NCBI GenBank assembly: GCA_023079485.1
Contig: CM041090.1
Coordinates: 3,201,163-3,265,162 of the forward strand
From: Archilochus colubris
Taxonomy: Eukaryota; Chordata; Aves; Apodiformes; Trochilidae
Direction: 5' to 3'
Length of the DNA: 64,000 nt
Shown here: one piece after another, positions 47,957 to 59,008 of the stretch
Layout: each line of letters begins with the position of its first letter
How positions within the stretch are numbered: the first letter of the stretch is position 1
The notes under the pieces: generated by a model
What the model saw: the letters and a program-made list of their open reading frames with translations, nothing else
The model's database searches: none
Told to the model about the DNA's origin: nothing
Made by a program: the position numbers and the translations under genes

Positions 47957-48405
47957 AACAGAGAAGAGCAAGGAGGCTGTGAAGGAAACCAGCACAAGTC
48001 CTGTGAGGAAGGGCTGAGGGAGCTGGGGGTGTTGAGGCTGGAGAAGAGGAGGCTCAGGGGAGACCTCATCACTCTCTCCAACTCCCTGAAAGGAGGTTGG
48101 AGCCAGGGGGGGGTTGGGCTCTTTTCCCAGGCAACTCTCAGCAAGACAAGAGGGCAGGGTCTCAAGTTGTGCCAGGGGAGGTTTAGGTTGGAGATGAGAA
48201 AGAATTTCTTTCTGGAGAGGGTGATCAGGCATTGGAATGGGCTGCCCAGGGAAGTAGTGGATTCTCCGTGTCTGGAGATATTTCAAAAGAGCCTGGATGT
48301 GGCACTCAGTGCCATGGGCTGGGAACCACAGGGGGAGTGGATCAAGGGTTGGACTTGATGATCTCTGAGGTCCCTTCCAACCCAGCCAATTCTATGATTC
48401 TATGG
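47957..48405 (+). mobile_element. CR1 LINE, 5'-truncated (subfamily B), right arm of a head-to-head pair
   Basis: Forward copy beginning at AACAGAGAAGAGCAAGGAGG, which contains the subfamily-B CTGTGAAGG stop at its start. Then [15 protein letters not shown] and [20 protein letters not shown] to GEWIKGWT and two ATTCTATG repeats. Confidence 0.92.
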
Positions 48406-49864
48406 AGAAGGCTTGAGCCAAACCAGAGGTGAATAATCTGTCAGCCAGCCATGACAGGTGAATAAATTGTGGAGCAATAAAGCCAACCAAAGGAAGAGAG
48501 GATGGTAATCATAAATGTCACTGCTGCTGCCAGCTTCAGATCAAAGCAGAGCTGTTCCCTGAGGAGACAGGACCAGCCACAAAGTAATAAAAGAGTACTG
48601 TGAAAATTCTGTCCACTGTGCCAGGCTGGATTCAGTGTGGATTCCTGGAATAAAGTGCAGGGATGGCTCGAGGTTGGCAGTGATGGGCAAGAGATCCCAA
48701 CGTTCTCCTTGAAATGGGTTTTGTAGGATTCAGGCCCCAAGCACAAAGGCAGTGAAGGGACAGGGTGTATCCAGCTTTGCTTTCTCCACTCCTGACACTG
48801 AAGAAGAGTTTTTTTTTTTGTTCTGAAACCAGGAAACCAGAGGCAACTCTTGGTTTAGAGCTGGATTGGAGTTTCCTCCCTTCCTCCTGGAGTTTCCTTC
48901 CCTTTTATCACATTCCTCAACCCAAAAAGGGGACAAAAAGCTCCTGTATAGCAGGACTCATGTCTAAGAGCTGTGCTGGGGCTTGGATATTCTCTTTGCT
49001 TGTCCACAACCCTTTAAATATGCTGTTTCCCTGCAAAGTCTTAGGATTCTGACCACTCAGCATGGTGGTCTATGTTTAAGAGCAGACTTTGGCTTTGTAT
49101 TATTAAAAAAAAAAAAAGCTATTAATAGAAAATTATCACATTTCTTGAAGAACTGCCTGAAATGATACTTGCCAGCTCATCACAGCTGGGTGGTCAGGAC
49201 TGCCATCCATATCTGAACAAGGGAATAAAAAATCCTGAAATGAGCTTTATGTAATCAAACTTGGATTAATGTGAAGCTGCTAAAAACCCAGGCACCTCCA
49301 GCTGTATTTGTTGAGAAGTGCAGATGCACAGCAAAACATTTTGTTTGCAGATCTCCAGAAACAGCAGCAATTTACCTGCTCTGATCTAGATAAAAAAGTG
49401 TTACCAGGGAGTTCTTGAGGTCCTAGCAGCTTCTCAGGGAGGACTTCTTTGCAAAACATCAAAGATTAAAAAAAAAAAAAAAAGAAAAAAAAGAAAAAAG
49501 GGCAGGGAGAAGAACCATTTTGGAACCAGCCAAAATGGTTCAAAACCATTTTGAACACCATTCAAAAGTTTCAATTGCAACTTTCAAACCAATCAAATGG
49601 GATTAATTTGCAAAAATTTCTCTCTTACCACTGAGAACTTGCGGCCCTTGGTCTGCTAGTTCCCAGACCCTGGGGCTTCCTTCCTGCAGATGTAACTGAG
49701 AGGGGAGGTTGCTTATCAGCTGGACTCAAGACAAGAATAGGATTTAATTCTTGCTGGGTTATTACCTCCTCTTAATTCAGCTGCCCTATAGCATTATTTC
49801 TCCTTCAGAAGAGCTGTGAAACCTCAGGGCTAGGCAGGAGAACTTCCATGCCCAATAACTGGAG
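48406..49864. other. single-copy non-coding sequence
   Basis: Contains A-runs at 49103-49116 and 49468-49500 and a short imperfect repetition of AACCATTTTG at 49515-49556. No gene is recognised. Confidence 0.5.
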
Positions 49865-50390
49865 ACACTTGAGTACTGTGTTCAGTTCTGGGCCCCTCAG
49901 TTCAAGAAGGATATTGAGGTCCTCCAACAGGTCCAAAGGAGGGCAACCAGGCTGGTGAAGGGACTCGAACACAGATCCTATGAGGAGAGGCTGAGGGAGC
50001 TGGGGCTGTTCAGCCTGAAGAAGAGGAGGCTCAGGGGAGACCTCATCACTCTCTACAACTCCCTGAAAGGAGGTTGGAGCCAGGGGGGGTTGGTCTCTTT
50101 TCCCAGGCAACTCTCAGTAAGACAAGAGGGCAGGGTCTTAAATTGTGCCGGGGGAAGTTCAGATTGGATATTAGAAAGAATTTTTTCACGGAAAGGGTGA
50201 TCAGACATTGGAACGGGCTGCCTGGGGAGGTGGTGGACTCTTCGTCCCTGGAGACATTTAAAAAGCGACTCGATATGGCACTCAGTGCCATGGTCTAGTG
50301 ACTGTGGCGGTAGTTGATCAAGGGTTGGACTCGATGATCTCTGAGGTCCCTTCCAACCCAGCCTATTCTATGATTCTATGATTCTATGAG
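49865..50390 (+). mobile_element. CR1 LINE, 5'-truncated (subfamily A)
   Basis: Forward copy starting at ACACTTGAGTACTGTGTTCA (the [11 protein letters not shown] codons) and ending in three ATTCTATG repeats. It reads CTGGTGAAGGGACTCG at the site broken in subfamily B. The frame [19 protein letters not shown] is open to [10 protein letters not shown], then shifts at a G-run (50085-50090). The 3' end closely matches the nested copy at 24878. Confidence 0.93.
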
Positions 50391-52334
50391 ACAAGGAAAG
50401 GGTGGCTAAATTAGCAAGGCAAATCCAGATGGGTGTTTGGCAGTAAGGAAACCTTCATCCCCAGGATGAAGCCAAGTAGCAAAGCTCGTGGCTGCATGGC
50501 CCACAAAGGGCATTTTGTGGGAGGAAACAAACAAACAAACAAGCTGATGGATTTTGAAAAAGTGATGAATTTCTTAATTTCTTGCCCTCCATTCCAAACA
50601 GCAGGGACAAAGCCTTCTTCTTGTGATCAAACTGCTCCTGTTTCTTTTCTGCTAGGCCTGTTCCTAGCAGAGGGCTGACACAAACCTTGCTGATCCCCAC
50701 GATTGCAATCCTGAGAGTAGGTGGCTTGTTTCCAGTGACTTGAGTACTGGAGCTGACTCACCCTCTCTGGTTTGTTTATATACTCATCAGATTTGCATCC
50801 CACTTATGCACCAGAGTAGCTCATGTCACGAAATTAGAAAATGAGACAGACTTCTTAGAGACCAAGCACAATCTCTGGTTTGACTCAGGGGGGTTGATGT
50901 GGAGCTACCCAGACATAATGTGGATCAGCACATGGAATGACACCAGATGGTTTTAATTACTTCCCAGTCTTTACCTGCCCCCCCAAGAAAAAAAAAAAAA
51001 AAAAAAAAAAAAGCCCAATCCACTGAAATTAATTGGCAGCCCCAGGTGTCTTCACTAATAATAGAAACAGACACACATGGATGTGTTTTTTGGATCAGGG
51101 TTCATCATGTAAAGCTCCCTGAAAATGCTGGTTGTGGGTTTTTTCCCCCCATCTGTAGGAGTGATGCTCATGACAGGTACTACCTCTCCCTCCACCACTG
51201 CTCTTGCTCATTGCTTGAGGTATGATATAAGCTCATTTTGATTTCCCACTTCAGGTTTTTTTCACGAGGCTGAATCATCTTTTTCTCTTGCAAGCCCTCG
51301 AGAAGGTGCTAATGGATAAAGGAGCTGGGAGCAGGGTTCCCCCTGAGTGTGTGGTGGGTGCTGTGGCCAGGGAGGGGCTGGGTGGGTGTTTTCTTTCCAC
51401 TAGGGGATGGGAGGTGAATCCCTAGGGATAGCAGCTTCCCAGAGTGGATTCCTGGAATCTGCGTGGGGATCTGGCAGCCAAGAGAGCCAGGTTTGTGTAG
51501 CCAACAGAAAGAGGCACTGAAGGCAGAGGCTCCAGGAAAACAAACACAAACAGCAAGGCAAGGCAACAACGTGGTATTATGGGATGGGAAAGGAGCTGAG
51601 ATGTGGAACTGGCTCAAGTCATCAGCTGCACAGGGCATCCCAAAGCAGGGAAGAGGGACAAAGGAGCCTTTCTGTGGCTCTGCAAGATGCCAGCACAGAA
51701 AGAGATGCTCAGCTCAGGGGATGGGGAGGGCTTGTTGCCAAGGTGGAAAAGCAAAGACAACCTTTGAACCTCCTGCCTACAAATGATCCAAATGGTGACC
51801 TTTTTCTGCTTTGTAAATTTCTTTTCTGGGTGCTGGTCCATCTGCTGCGTAGGCACCCTCTGCCTCACCCAGGTACCTTGCTATCTTCTCTTTGTTCCTT
51901 CTCCTGACAGAAGCACAGGTTTCAGGCTGGCACTGCCTGATGAACAGAGTGGCAGCAGCCCCAAAGAAGGTCCTGATGTTGACCCTCTATAGATCCAGAG
52001 GGGCTGGAAAACCTGCCGGGTTTGCTACAGCAGTGTTGGGCTGGATGAAGAAGCTTTATGCTTGCTCTGAGATATCTCTTGTGTGTTTAGTTGGGTGCAA
52101 AGGAGTGGCTGATCTTCTCTGTGGGGAAACAATCCCACATCATCTCCTTCCCTGCCATCTCCTGCAGCTGAGGCAGGAACCTGCAGGACCCCTGGGTAGC
52201 AGTCTTGGAGATGGAGCCAAATTCAAGGCAAACATTGAACTCAGCTTTTGAATCCTAACCAGCCTGTGCAAAAGCATCTGTGCTGGCATCCTGCCTGCCT
52301 TCCAGCCCCATAATCTCTGGAGGCCTGGGGACAA
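50391..52334. other. single-copy non-coding sequence
   Basis: A 25-base A-run lies at 50988-51012. Frames of up to 119 codons show no domain. Confidence 0.5.
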
Positions 52335-52435
52335 GCCCTTCTAGGGCCATCCTGCTTTGGCAGAGGGGTTGGACTGGCTGATCTTTTGAAGTCCCTTCCA
52401 ACTCTTAACTTGATTTTTGTGATTTCTGTGATCTA
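52335..52435 (+). mobile_element. CR1 LINE 3' end fragment
   Basis: TGCTTTGGCAGAGGGGTTGG, ACTGGCTGATCTTTTGAAGT, CCTTCCAACTC, then a degenerate GATTTCTGTGATCT tail; forward orientation, old. Confidence 0.75.
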
Positions 52436-53473
52436 GAGCCTGGGAGGAAGGGAACCACACATCTTCATGGATGACCTTTTTGAAAAGGCTCCCTAACTTT
52501 TTATTATTTTTTTTTCCTCTCCTTTGGACCCTTCTCTTTGTTGCCTCCTGCAGGGGTTGCCCTGGCTGACCCCAAAAACCCAAGTCAGCAGCACAGCAGT
52601 TTGTGGAAAACACATCACCCCACTGCAGCTCACATTCATCTCAAAACAGAGCCCACAGTGTTTAGAGAGTTCAGCTCCTCTTGTTTCTCAACTTCTCTGT
52701 TTTGTGAGAAAACAGCCATCCCTCTGGCTGCCAGCTGGGATGCTACAAACACAGAGCTGGGACCACTGGGTAAATTCACATCATATTAAAAAAGATCAGT
52801 GATGTACAAGGAGACAGATGCCTTTGTGACATCTAAAGTTTCTTGGGGAGGGAACTGCACCATGAGATTTGCAGGAATTTTACCTTTTTAACAGGTAGCA
52901 CAGATTGGCCTTGAGGGATTGTGCTTGTCCAAGTTTTCTGTGCCATGGGGAACTTTTTGCCATGATCAGGAGTAAGCAGCTCAGGGCATTGCTCAGAAAT
53001 CACCTTGGTGGATGCAGCAAGGACAGCTGGGACCTGGGCTGGCAACCATGGCCTGGACCCAGGTGAAAATATTCAATAGTTTGTGACTAAATGAGTTAAA
53101 AACGGGGATTCTTCTGTTGCTCCAATAAAACTCCTTTATTATTCCTGTCAGATAATCCATCTCAGTTTTGGTGTTGGGAAACTACTGAGTCCTCCTGTGA
53201 TGAGCCCAAAAAGGGTCGACCTTCTCTAGTGTTCCTCCAAGACCCTCCTAGGAGGGTCAGAATTATAATCAGAGATATCCAGAGCTCTTCCAACAAAATG
53301 TGCCTTACTGGAGTACAGGAGGGGGGTGGGAAAAGCAAGAGGAGCCTTGAACATCTGATTCCTCTCCCTTGAGTTTTGGGGGGAAAGCATTGGTGAGTAG
53401 AAACAAGAAGCACTGGTGCTCTAGATGTACTTCTGGCTGTATTTCTAGAGGCCTCAATATACCTCTTTGTGAT
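52436..53473. other. single-copy sequence up to the tRNA/LTR junction
   Basis: No family is recognised. An 18-bp perfect palindrome (GACCCTCCTAGGAGGGTC) lies at 53241-53258. An AATAAA followed by a T-rich stretch (53125-53145) could be the end of another LTR or transcript, but no termini support this. Confidence 0.45.
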
Positions 53474-53494
53474 TGGCACGGTTAAACACTGGCC
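53474..53494 (-). repeat. second copy of the LTR terminus, at the tRNA 5' end
   Basis: These 21 bases match 53575-53595 (the LTR end) at 18 of 21 positions, in the same orientation and exactly 101 bases away. It starts TGGCACGG where the LTR has TGTCAGGG. The match runs into the first bases of the tRNA (GGCCC), which LTR and tRNA share. Confidence 0.8.
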
Positions 53495-53564
53495 CAGCTA
53501 GCTCAGTCGGTAGAGCATGGGACTCTTAATCCCAGGGTCGTGGGTTCGAGCCCCACGTTGGGCG
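53492..53564 (+). tRNA. tRNA-Lys (anticodon CTT) sequence followed by genomic CCA; probably a retroposed primer copy
   Basis: A complete 73-nt cloverleaf. The acceptor stem GCCCAGC pairs with GTTGGGC (one G-U), with discriminator G. The D-arm is GCTC/GAGC. The anticodon stem TGGGA/TCCCA has loop CTCTTAA (anticodon CTT at 53525-53527). The T-arm is GTGGG/CCCAC with TTCGAGC. The A box (TAGCTCAGTCGG) and B box (GGTTCGAGCC) are intact, so RNA polymerase III could initiate. Three facts argue against an ordinary tRNA gene: CCA is encoded at 53565-53567, the first run of four Ts downstream is about 590 bases away (near 54161), and the CCA end abuts an LTR. From memory, the usual vertebrate gene starts GCCCGGC; the A at position 5 here equals the U5 form found in the solo LTR (GCTGGGC on its sense strand). 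Confidence 0.9.
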
Positions 53565-54062
53565 CCAATAAATCTGTCAGGGTTTAACACTGGCCCGGCG
53601 ATTAAACCAAATAACAGACGCTCTCTGTTAATGTCTCTCTCCTCCTTGATAAAGAAAGGAGAGAGAATAAGGGAGAGAGACTGATGGGTTGGAAACTAAA
53701 CTACACAACTTTAGTGAAACAGTAATGATAAATAGGAAAAATTACTAAATATATACAAATATACAGGAAAATGGATACCATGTTCCTCCCCCCTCCCCCC
53801 CAATAACTCTCACATCACCACCGAGGCTGCAGGGCAGCCCTGGGGAAGTCCAGGCTGGAATCCTGGAGTCAGCAGCAGTTGGGAACCGGAGGCAGGAACA
53901 CACAGATATGGGCTGGGATGGATCAGGACCACAGGCAGAGGAACTGACGGGATCCTTCCAGGATGCCGGGGTGAAGGAAGGGAAGAAGGGAAATCAGGAA
54001 ATCCAGAAATCTGGAAATCAATGCTTGGCCCTCATGATCCCTCAGCAGAAAAGCTCTTTAAT

Positions 54063-56823
54063 CCCTCACACAGAATAGCAGAGGGGGCTCAGGATCCCTG
54101 AAGTGAGTGGAGGATGAGGGATGCTGCTCTCCCATTCATAAACCAAAACCCAGAGCCATTTTCATGAACTTGGTGCTTTTATGATGTTTCCCCTTGTTTC
54201 CAGCCCTCATTGTACTGCATTCCCAGGTAACTGCATTCCCCAACCCCAAGAGGACAGCTTAGCTCTCCCAGGGGACAAGTTTGTTGTCTCCTGCCACTAC
54301 TTCTTACAATTTGCTATTCCATTTGCAGGTCAGAGAAGAAAAGAAAAAGACAAGCAGACAAACAAGGATCTCTCTGAACAATTCCCAGTCCAGCAGAACC
54401 TCTTGGACCACAACCAGGTGAGAAGTGGGCTGTGGGGAAGGTGGGAGGGACTCAGCATCTCAGCATCTCAGCATCTCAACATCTCAACATCTCAGCATCT
54501 CAGCTGCTGGAGGACTTTGGGTGCCTCCTTCAGCCCTGGGAGCCCCCATTTTGCACTGACTTGAGGGATGAGTCTCCAGGGTGAGCAAATGGATAACAAG
54601 AGTGTAAGGATCTGGCCAAAAAAGTTGGATGTGTTTTAATTCAAGCAAAATCCAAGCCTGAGTTCAGATCCATCTGATCTTCCACTTGTTTTTGTTGTTT
54701 CCCTTTCCTCTTCCTTGCATGTTTCCTCCTCATTATTGCTGCTCTCTGAAGCTAAAGCTGGTTAAGTGGGGGCTGGGGAAGCTGCTGTTCCCTGAAATGC
54801 TCTTTTTTTCATTGCTGCTTGAGTCTGAATCCCTTCCTGCTCTTATAATTAGCAAGTGTTAAACACTGCATGCTCTCAATATTTACCTATTTTTTAATCC
54901 TGACTCATCCTGTTTATTTCCACAAGGAGAGCCTCTCTACATCTTGCTTCACAATATCCACATTCCTTTTTTTTTTTTTTATTTAATTACAGGATGCCCT
55001 CGTTTATTTTCATCTGTAATCACTTATGCAGTTTCTATTTTTAGTATGCTTTTTAACTGATTTTCTTTTCTTCATGTCCAGTTCTTGTTTGGTTATTTGT
55101 TTTTTTTTGGTTTTGTTTTGTTTTTCCTGGGAAGTGAGAGGTTGGGAGGTTCTTTTCCTGTCCATCCCTCCGTATCCTCAGCTTGGATCTGCTATCTACT
55201 TATCAGAAACATTCCCCCCTCTTACAATTTCCCCTGGAGAAATCCCAGAGTCCACTGGATTCATCCAATGAATCCTTAAGCATCTCATCTCACATCCCCA
55301 TTGTATGGCAAAAAGAGAGAGAGCTGGAAGTGCCAGGAGACAAATTATTTCCACAGCTCAGCTTTCTGCTTAGCTAAAGCAAACCTTAAGGAAGATCTTA
55401 AAGGCAGATCCTACAGGAAGCCACCATGCTTAGCAAGGGAAAAAAAACCACAACAAACCCTTCCCTCCCTGGGAATGAATCTTCTGGATTGGGGAGACCC
55501 TGCTGGAAATTAATCTCTTTTCCCTTGCAGCTGATCCCAGCCCTCCCCTTGTAAATGGAATTAGCAGTGTAGGACAGGCAGGAGAGCATCCTGAATGCTC
55601 TGTCCCCCTGAATGTGGCAGCTGCTGGGGTTATCCTGAGGTTAGAGGTGTCCCCCCAGGCAGGGCAGGGAAGCTGTGCCAGGGGAAGGGCACCCCCAGCC
55701 CATCCGAGGAGCAGACTCGGGGGTATCTGCAGCAAACAAAGCAGGGAGGCAGAAAGGGTTAAAAATGCTCAATAAAAGAGCTGGCATGGAACAAGAGAGG
55801 CTTAATTCTTCCTCCCCCCACCCCCTTTAATATAATTTGTTGGCTGTTGGGAGCCTCCCCTCATTTTTCTGGGGCCTTTTTTCTCCCATGGCAAATCAGG
55901 GCGGGTGCTGCCTGAGCAGCTGCCACGTTCATTTCCAGTTTCGGGGGCTATAGGAGGAGTTGTTTTCTCCTCCTTTTGTGTCATCCCGGCATGAAAGGGA
56001 GAAAAAGAAATAAAAATCCCCTCTGTGCAGGGTGTGACACTGGGAGAGCAGAGTGCAGAGCACAGCCCCCTCCTCCACCCACCCATCACCCTCTAGATCC
56101 AACGCTCCCTCATTAACTGGACTTCCCATACTGTGGCTGTCACCCAACTTAATTTGGAATAATTGATAGGATCTGATTCATATAAACTTAACAGGGCTTT
56201 GGGTGAATGCAGAAAATCCATTTTTTCCCAGCAGTGAGCACAGTTAGAGCCTGACCCCACACACACCACTGAGGCTCAGTGCTGCTGGCCCAGGAGGGTA
56301 AAGCTTCCATGGGCAGGACTGGAAGCTGGATGGGATAACTCAAAGAGATCTCAAAGATTTAATTCCACACTGCCCTTCCCCTTCCCCCTGCCCCATCCTC
56401 CTGGCTTCTGTCACCTATGGCTTCTTCTCCAGCTCCTCTCTCTCAGCTCTGGGTTGATCCCCCAGTCTTGCAGCTTCTCAGACCTTTCCCTGAACCCATC
56501 CTGCCTCCCCCAAATCCCTTGTCCTTTCCAGCTTCACTGCCTGCAGAGTCCTTTCCTGACCTGTGCCAAAGGCTCCCAAACAGGACCAGTTTCACACATC
56601 CCAGTACTACCCAGTGAAGAGCAGGCACCAAGCTCTGTAGGAATTAAAAGATAATTGCCCCCCATGCTTGAGCCTCCCATGCCCACTCCTGTCCCTGCTG
56701 TTTCCTAGGTTTGGGGAAGAAGGGGGCAGAACTGTGCTACAAGGTGATTTTGAACATGGTGATTCCTTCTTTTCTCCATCTACAAATCATTTATGCCAAG
56801 TCAAAGGGATCCTACAACCTGGA
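54063..56823. other. single-copy non-coding sequence
   Basis: Part of 54063-54360 may be the unrecognised U3 of the adjacent LTR. A segment 54329-54417 has exon-like borders (see findings). 55680-56200 is repeat-free, includes GC-containing words and an AT-rich end, and could be a conserved element. No gene is claimed. Confidence 0.45.
54453..54503 (+). repeat. 8-bp tandem repeat (CAGCATCT), about 6 copies
   Basis: Six units of CAGCATCT, two of them CAACATCT, in direct array. Confidence 0.95.
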
Positions 56824-57287
56824 AAATCATAGAGTTGGAAGAGACCCATCAGGATCCTCAATCCCAACTCCTGTCCCTGTATAGGGCCCCCCCAGGATCA
56901 CCCCATGTGTCTGAGAGCATCATCCCAATGCTGCTTGAACTGGGGCAGGTTTGGTGCTGGGACCACTTCCCTGGGGAGCTTCTGCCACTGCTCAGCTGCC
57001 CTCTGGGGGAAAAACCTTTTCCTGATCTCTCATCTCAACCTCCCCTCATTCACCTTCCTCCCATTTCCCTGAGTCCTGTCCTTGGTCACAGGAGTGAGGA
57101 AATCAGAACCTGCCCCAAATCTTCCCCTGCAATGAGGTCACCTCTCAGCCTCCTTTTCTCCAGGCTGAACAATCCAAGTGACCTCAGCTGCTCCTCATCA
57201 CTCACCCCTTCCAGACCCTTCACCATCCTCCTGGCTCTCCTTTGGTCACTATGGAGACTCTCTGTCCCCCTGCCATGCCACATTTTA
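56824..57287 (-). mobile_element. old CR1 LINE fragment
   Basis: Reverse orientation: AATCATAGAGTTGGAAGAGA, CCATCAGGATCCTC, then ORF2 C-terminal codons. The minus strand reads [20 protein letters not shown] and [20 protein letters not shown]. Strongly diverged from the young copies, yet this 65-codon piece is still open. Confidence 0.85.
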
Positions 57288-58516
57288 AGGCCATCAGTTG
57301 CCAGTAGCCACCTCTAAAGGTTAAACCCTTATTTTAGGGTTACTATCACTGCCCTGAAGTTTGCTCCAGAAGGTTGTGGTCTCTGTGGGATGCTGTCCCA
57401 GGGAGGAGCAGCGCCAGGCTCTTCTGGGTACCCAGGCTGAGCCCAGGCATTACTGTGATGCAGTAGCTCTGACCATATCTGGCACCACCAAAACAAAGAG
57501 CTGTGAGGACCTTTTGGTGGCCACGTTGTAAATCTGATGCCTAGGAGAGGCAGGGAGAGGCCAGGCAGGGACTGGGGCTCCTTCCCAGTCTTCCCAGTAC
57601 CACCACCTGCTCAGCTTCCACCACAGATTTAAAAATGCAATGAGGAGAGGGATGCTGAGGAAGAGCAGAGAGCCTCCTTTTCACAAAAGCCTGAAGCCCT
57701 CTGACCTTTGGGAGGAAAAATTAGCATTATAATACTCGAGGGCATCACTTGGCTGTTAATTCCTCTCTCCTCACCCCCCCTCCCCAAAGATGCAGGCAGA
57801 GGGCATCACCTCTTAACTAAGTTCTTAACACTGCATCTCTGGTCCTCATCTAACAGGAGACATCATCTCTGGTGCTAAGAGCAGAGGGAAAAACTCCTCC
57901 TGCTTTGCAGAGCAGCAAAATGAGGAGCATGGAAGGAAGGCAGTGCTGGAGCAGCATCTTCCCTGGTTTTCCTGGTCTGTCGTGCAGATGGAAAAGAGAT
58001 TTTTCAAAAGCCCAAAGGCAACATTGACCTAAGGCAAACTCTGAGGATAATGGCAACTTGGAAGAGCAAACTCTGCCCCCAGGCAGATTAAAAAAGCCTT
58101 TCATTTGAATAAAGGCAGGGAGGGAGTCAGAAAATTATGGAGCCATGAGCCTGAACTTCTATTTCTGGAAAAAATCCTGGCATAAATAATCAAACAATTT
58201 TTTTCTTTGCAAGCACCTAGATGATGAGGCTGGGAAATGATAACAGGTAGATGTCAAGAACAAATTTCATCAACACAAGGCAATTTCTTTCTTGACAGGG
58301 CAATAGGGTTTGTGGCTGAGGCAGGAGCAGTCAATGTCATGGGTTTTCACTTTTGTAAGGTTTTTTGACACCAGTCTTATGTGACAGACTCATAAACAAG
58401 TCAGGGGAGCATGGCCCACAGGCAGCAATCTCTAGGCTGAGTATAAGGGTGGCTTAAAACTGCTGACATTTAATTGTCAAGTTGGAATGATTCATCAGCT
58501 GAGATTTTGCAGTGAT
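57288..58516. other. single-copy non-coding sequence
   Basis: No repeat or gene is recognised. Confidence 0.5.
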
Positions 58517-58740
58517 GATTCCTGGAGCAGATGTTATTCAATGTTTTCATTAGATGATGGAATGAGAAGATACTTATTAAATTTGCAGGTGGCATTAAGC
58601 TGGGAGGGGCTGTAGACACATTTCATAAGGCTGGAATTCAGAGTGGTCTCGATGAGTGAAAGAAATGGTCTGAAAATAACAGGAGACACTTCAATAAAGA
58701 CAAAGACAGAGTGATTTATTTAGGAAGGAATAATCAAATT
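58517..58740 (+). mobile_element. very old CR1-like LINE fragment (post-RT region)
   Basis: TTATTCAATGTTTTCATTAG, ATGATGGAATGAGAAG, CTTATTAAATTTGCAGGTGG, CATTAAGCTGGGAGGGGCTG, and GAGTGGTCTCGATGAGTG..AAATGGTCTGAAAATAAC match, in order, the codons around and after the FADDTKLG box of CR1 reverse transcriptase in decayed form (here FAGGIKLGG). No 3' end is present. Confidence 0.65.
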
Positions 58741-59008
58741 CTCCAGCAGAAGGTGGAGATCACAGGATTCCTGGGCTGCTGGAAGAAAAGGGTTTATAAA
58801 GTACCACAGTTGCTGAGTTTAGTTACATTTTGATGGAAAAAATAAACTGCAATCATATTGGGATGTCTAAACATAATTTGTGGGACAAATGAAGTGAGTC
58901 CACTTTACAAGGCACTGCTGCTCTGAGGTGGCTCATGAGCCATAGGGACATCCTTGCCACCAGAGATGGGGTCTGCAGAAGAACAGAGGAGCAGATGACT
59001 TTTGGAGA

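Larger units (their letters stand above)
53474..54062 (-). mobile_element. LTR of an endogenous retrovirus joined to a whole tRNA-Lys copy (chimeric insertion)
   Basis: On the minus strand the order is LTR R-U5 (54062 to 53575, ending CCCTGACA), a 7-base spacer GATTTAT, TGG plus the complete complement of a tRNA-Lys (53567-53492), then a short sequence that again looks like the LTR end (to 53474, ending TGCCA). The TGGCGCCCAACGTGGGGC word is the standard primer-binding site for tRNA-Lys-1,2 (established), but here complementarity covers the full 76 nt of CCA-tailed tRNA. The LTR matches the solo LTR at 36385 over U5 and R, from its TGAGG just after the TATA box. U3 is not alignable by eye, so the right boundary is a minimum and no target-site duplication was found. 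Confidence 0.85.

Noticed and set aside
47702..48405. Twin-priming inversion like that at 6.8-7.4 kb
   Set aside because: Both arms carry their own complete 3' UTR and tail, so two insertions explain it better.
53105..53473. A second LTR in forward orientation (AATAAA followed by T-rich sequence)
   Set aside because: No TG..CA ends, no direct repeat and no primer site could be identified.
53492..53564. Ordinary functional tRNA-Lys gene
   Set aside because: CCA is encoded in the DNA, no near T-run terminator, and the 3' end joins an LTR as a primer would; kept as a tRNA-like feature with this caveat.
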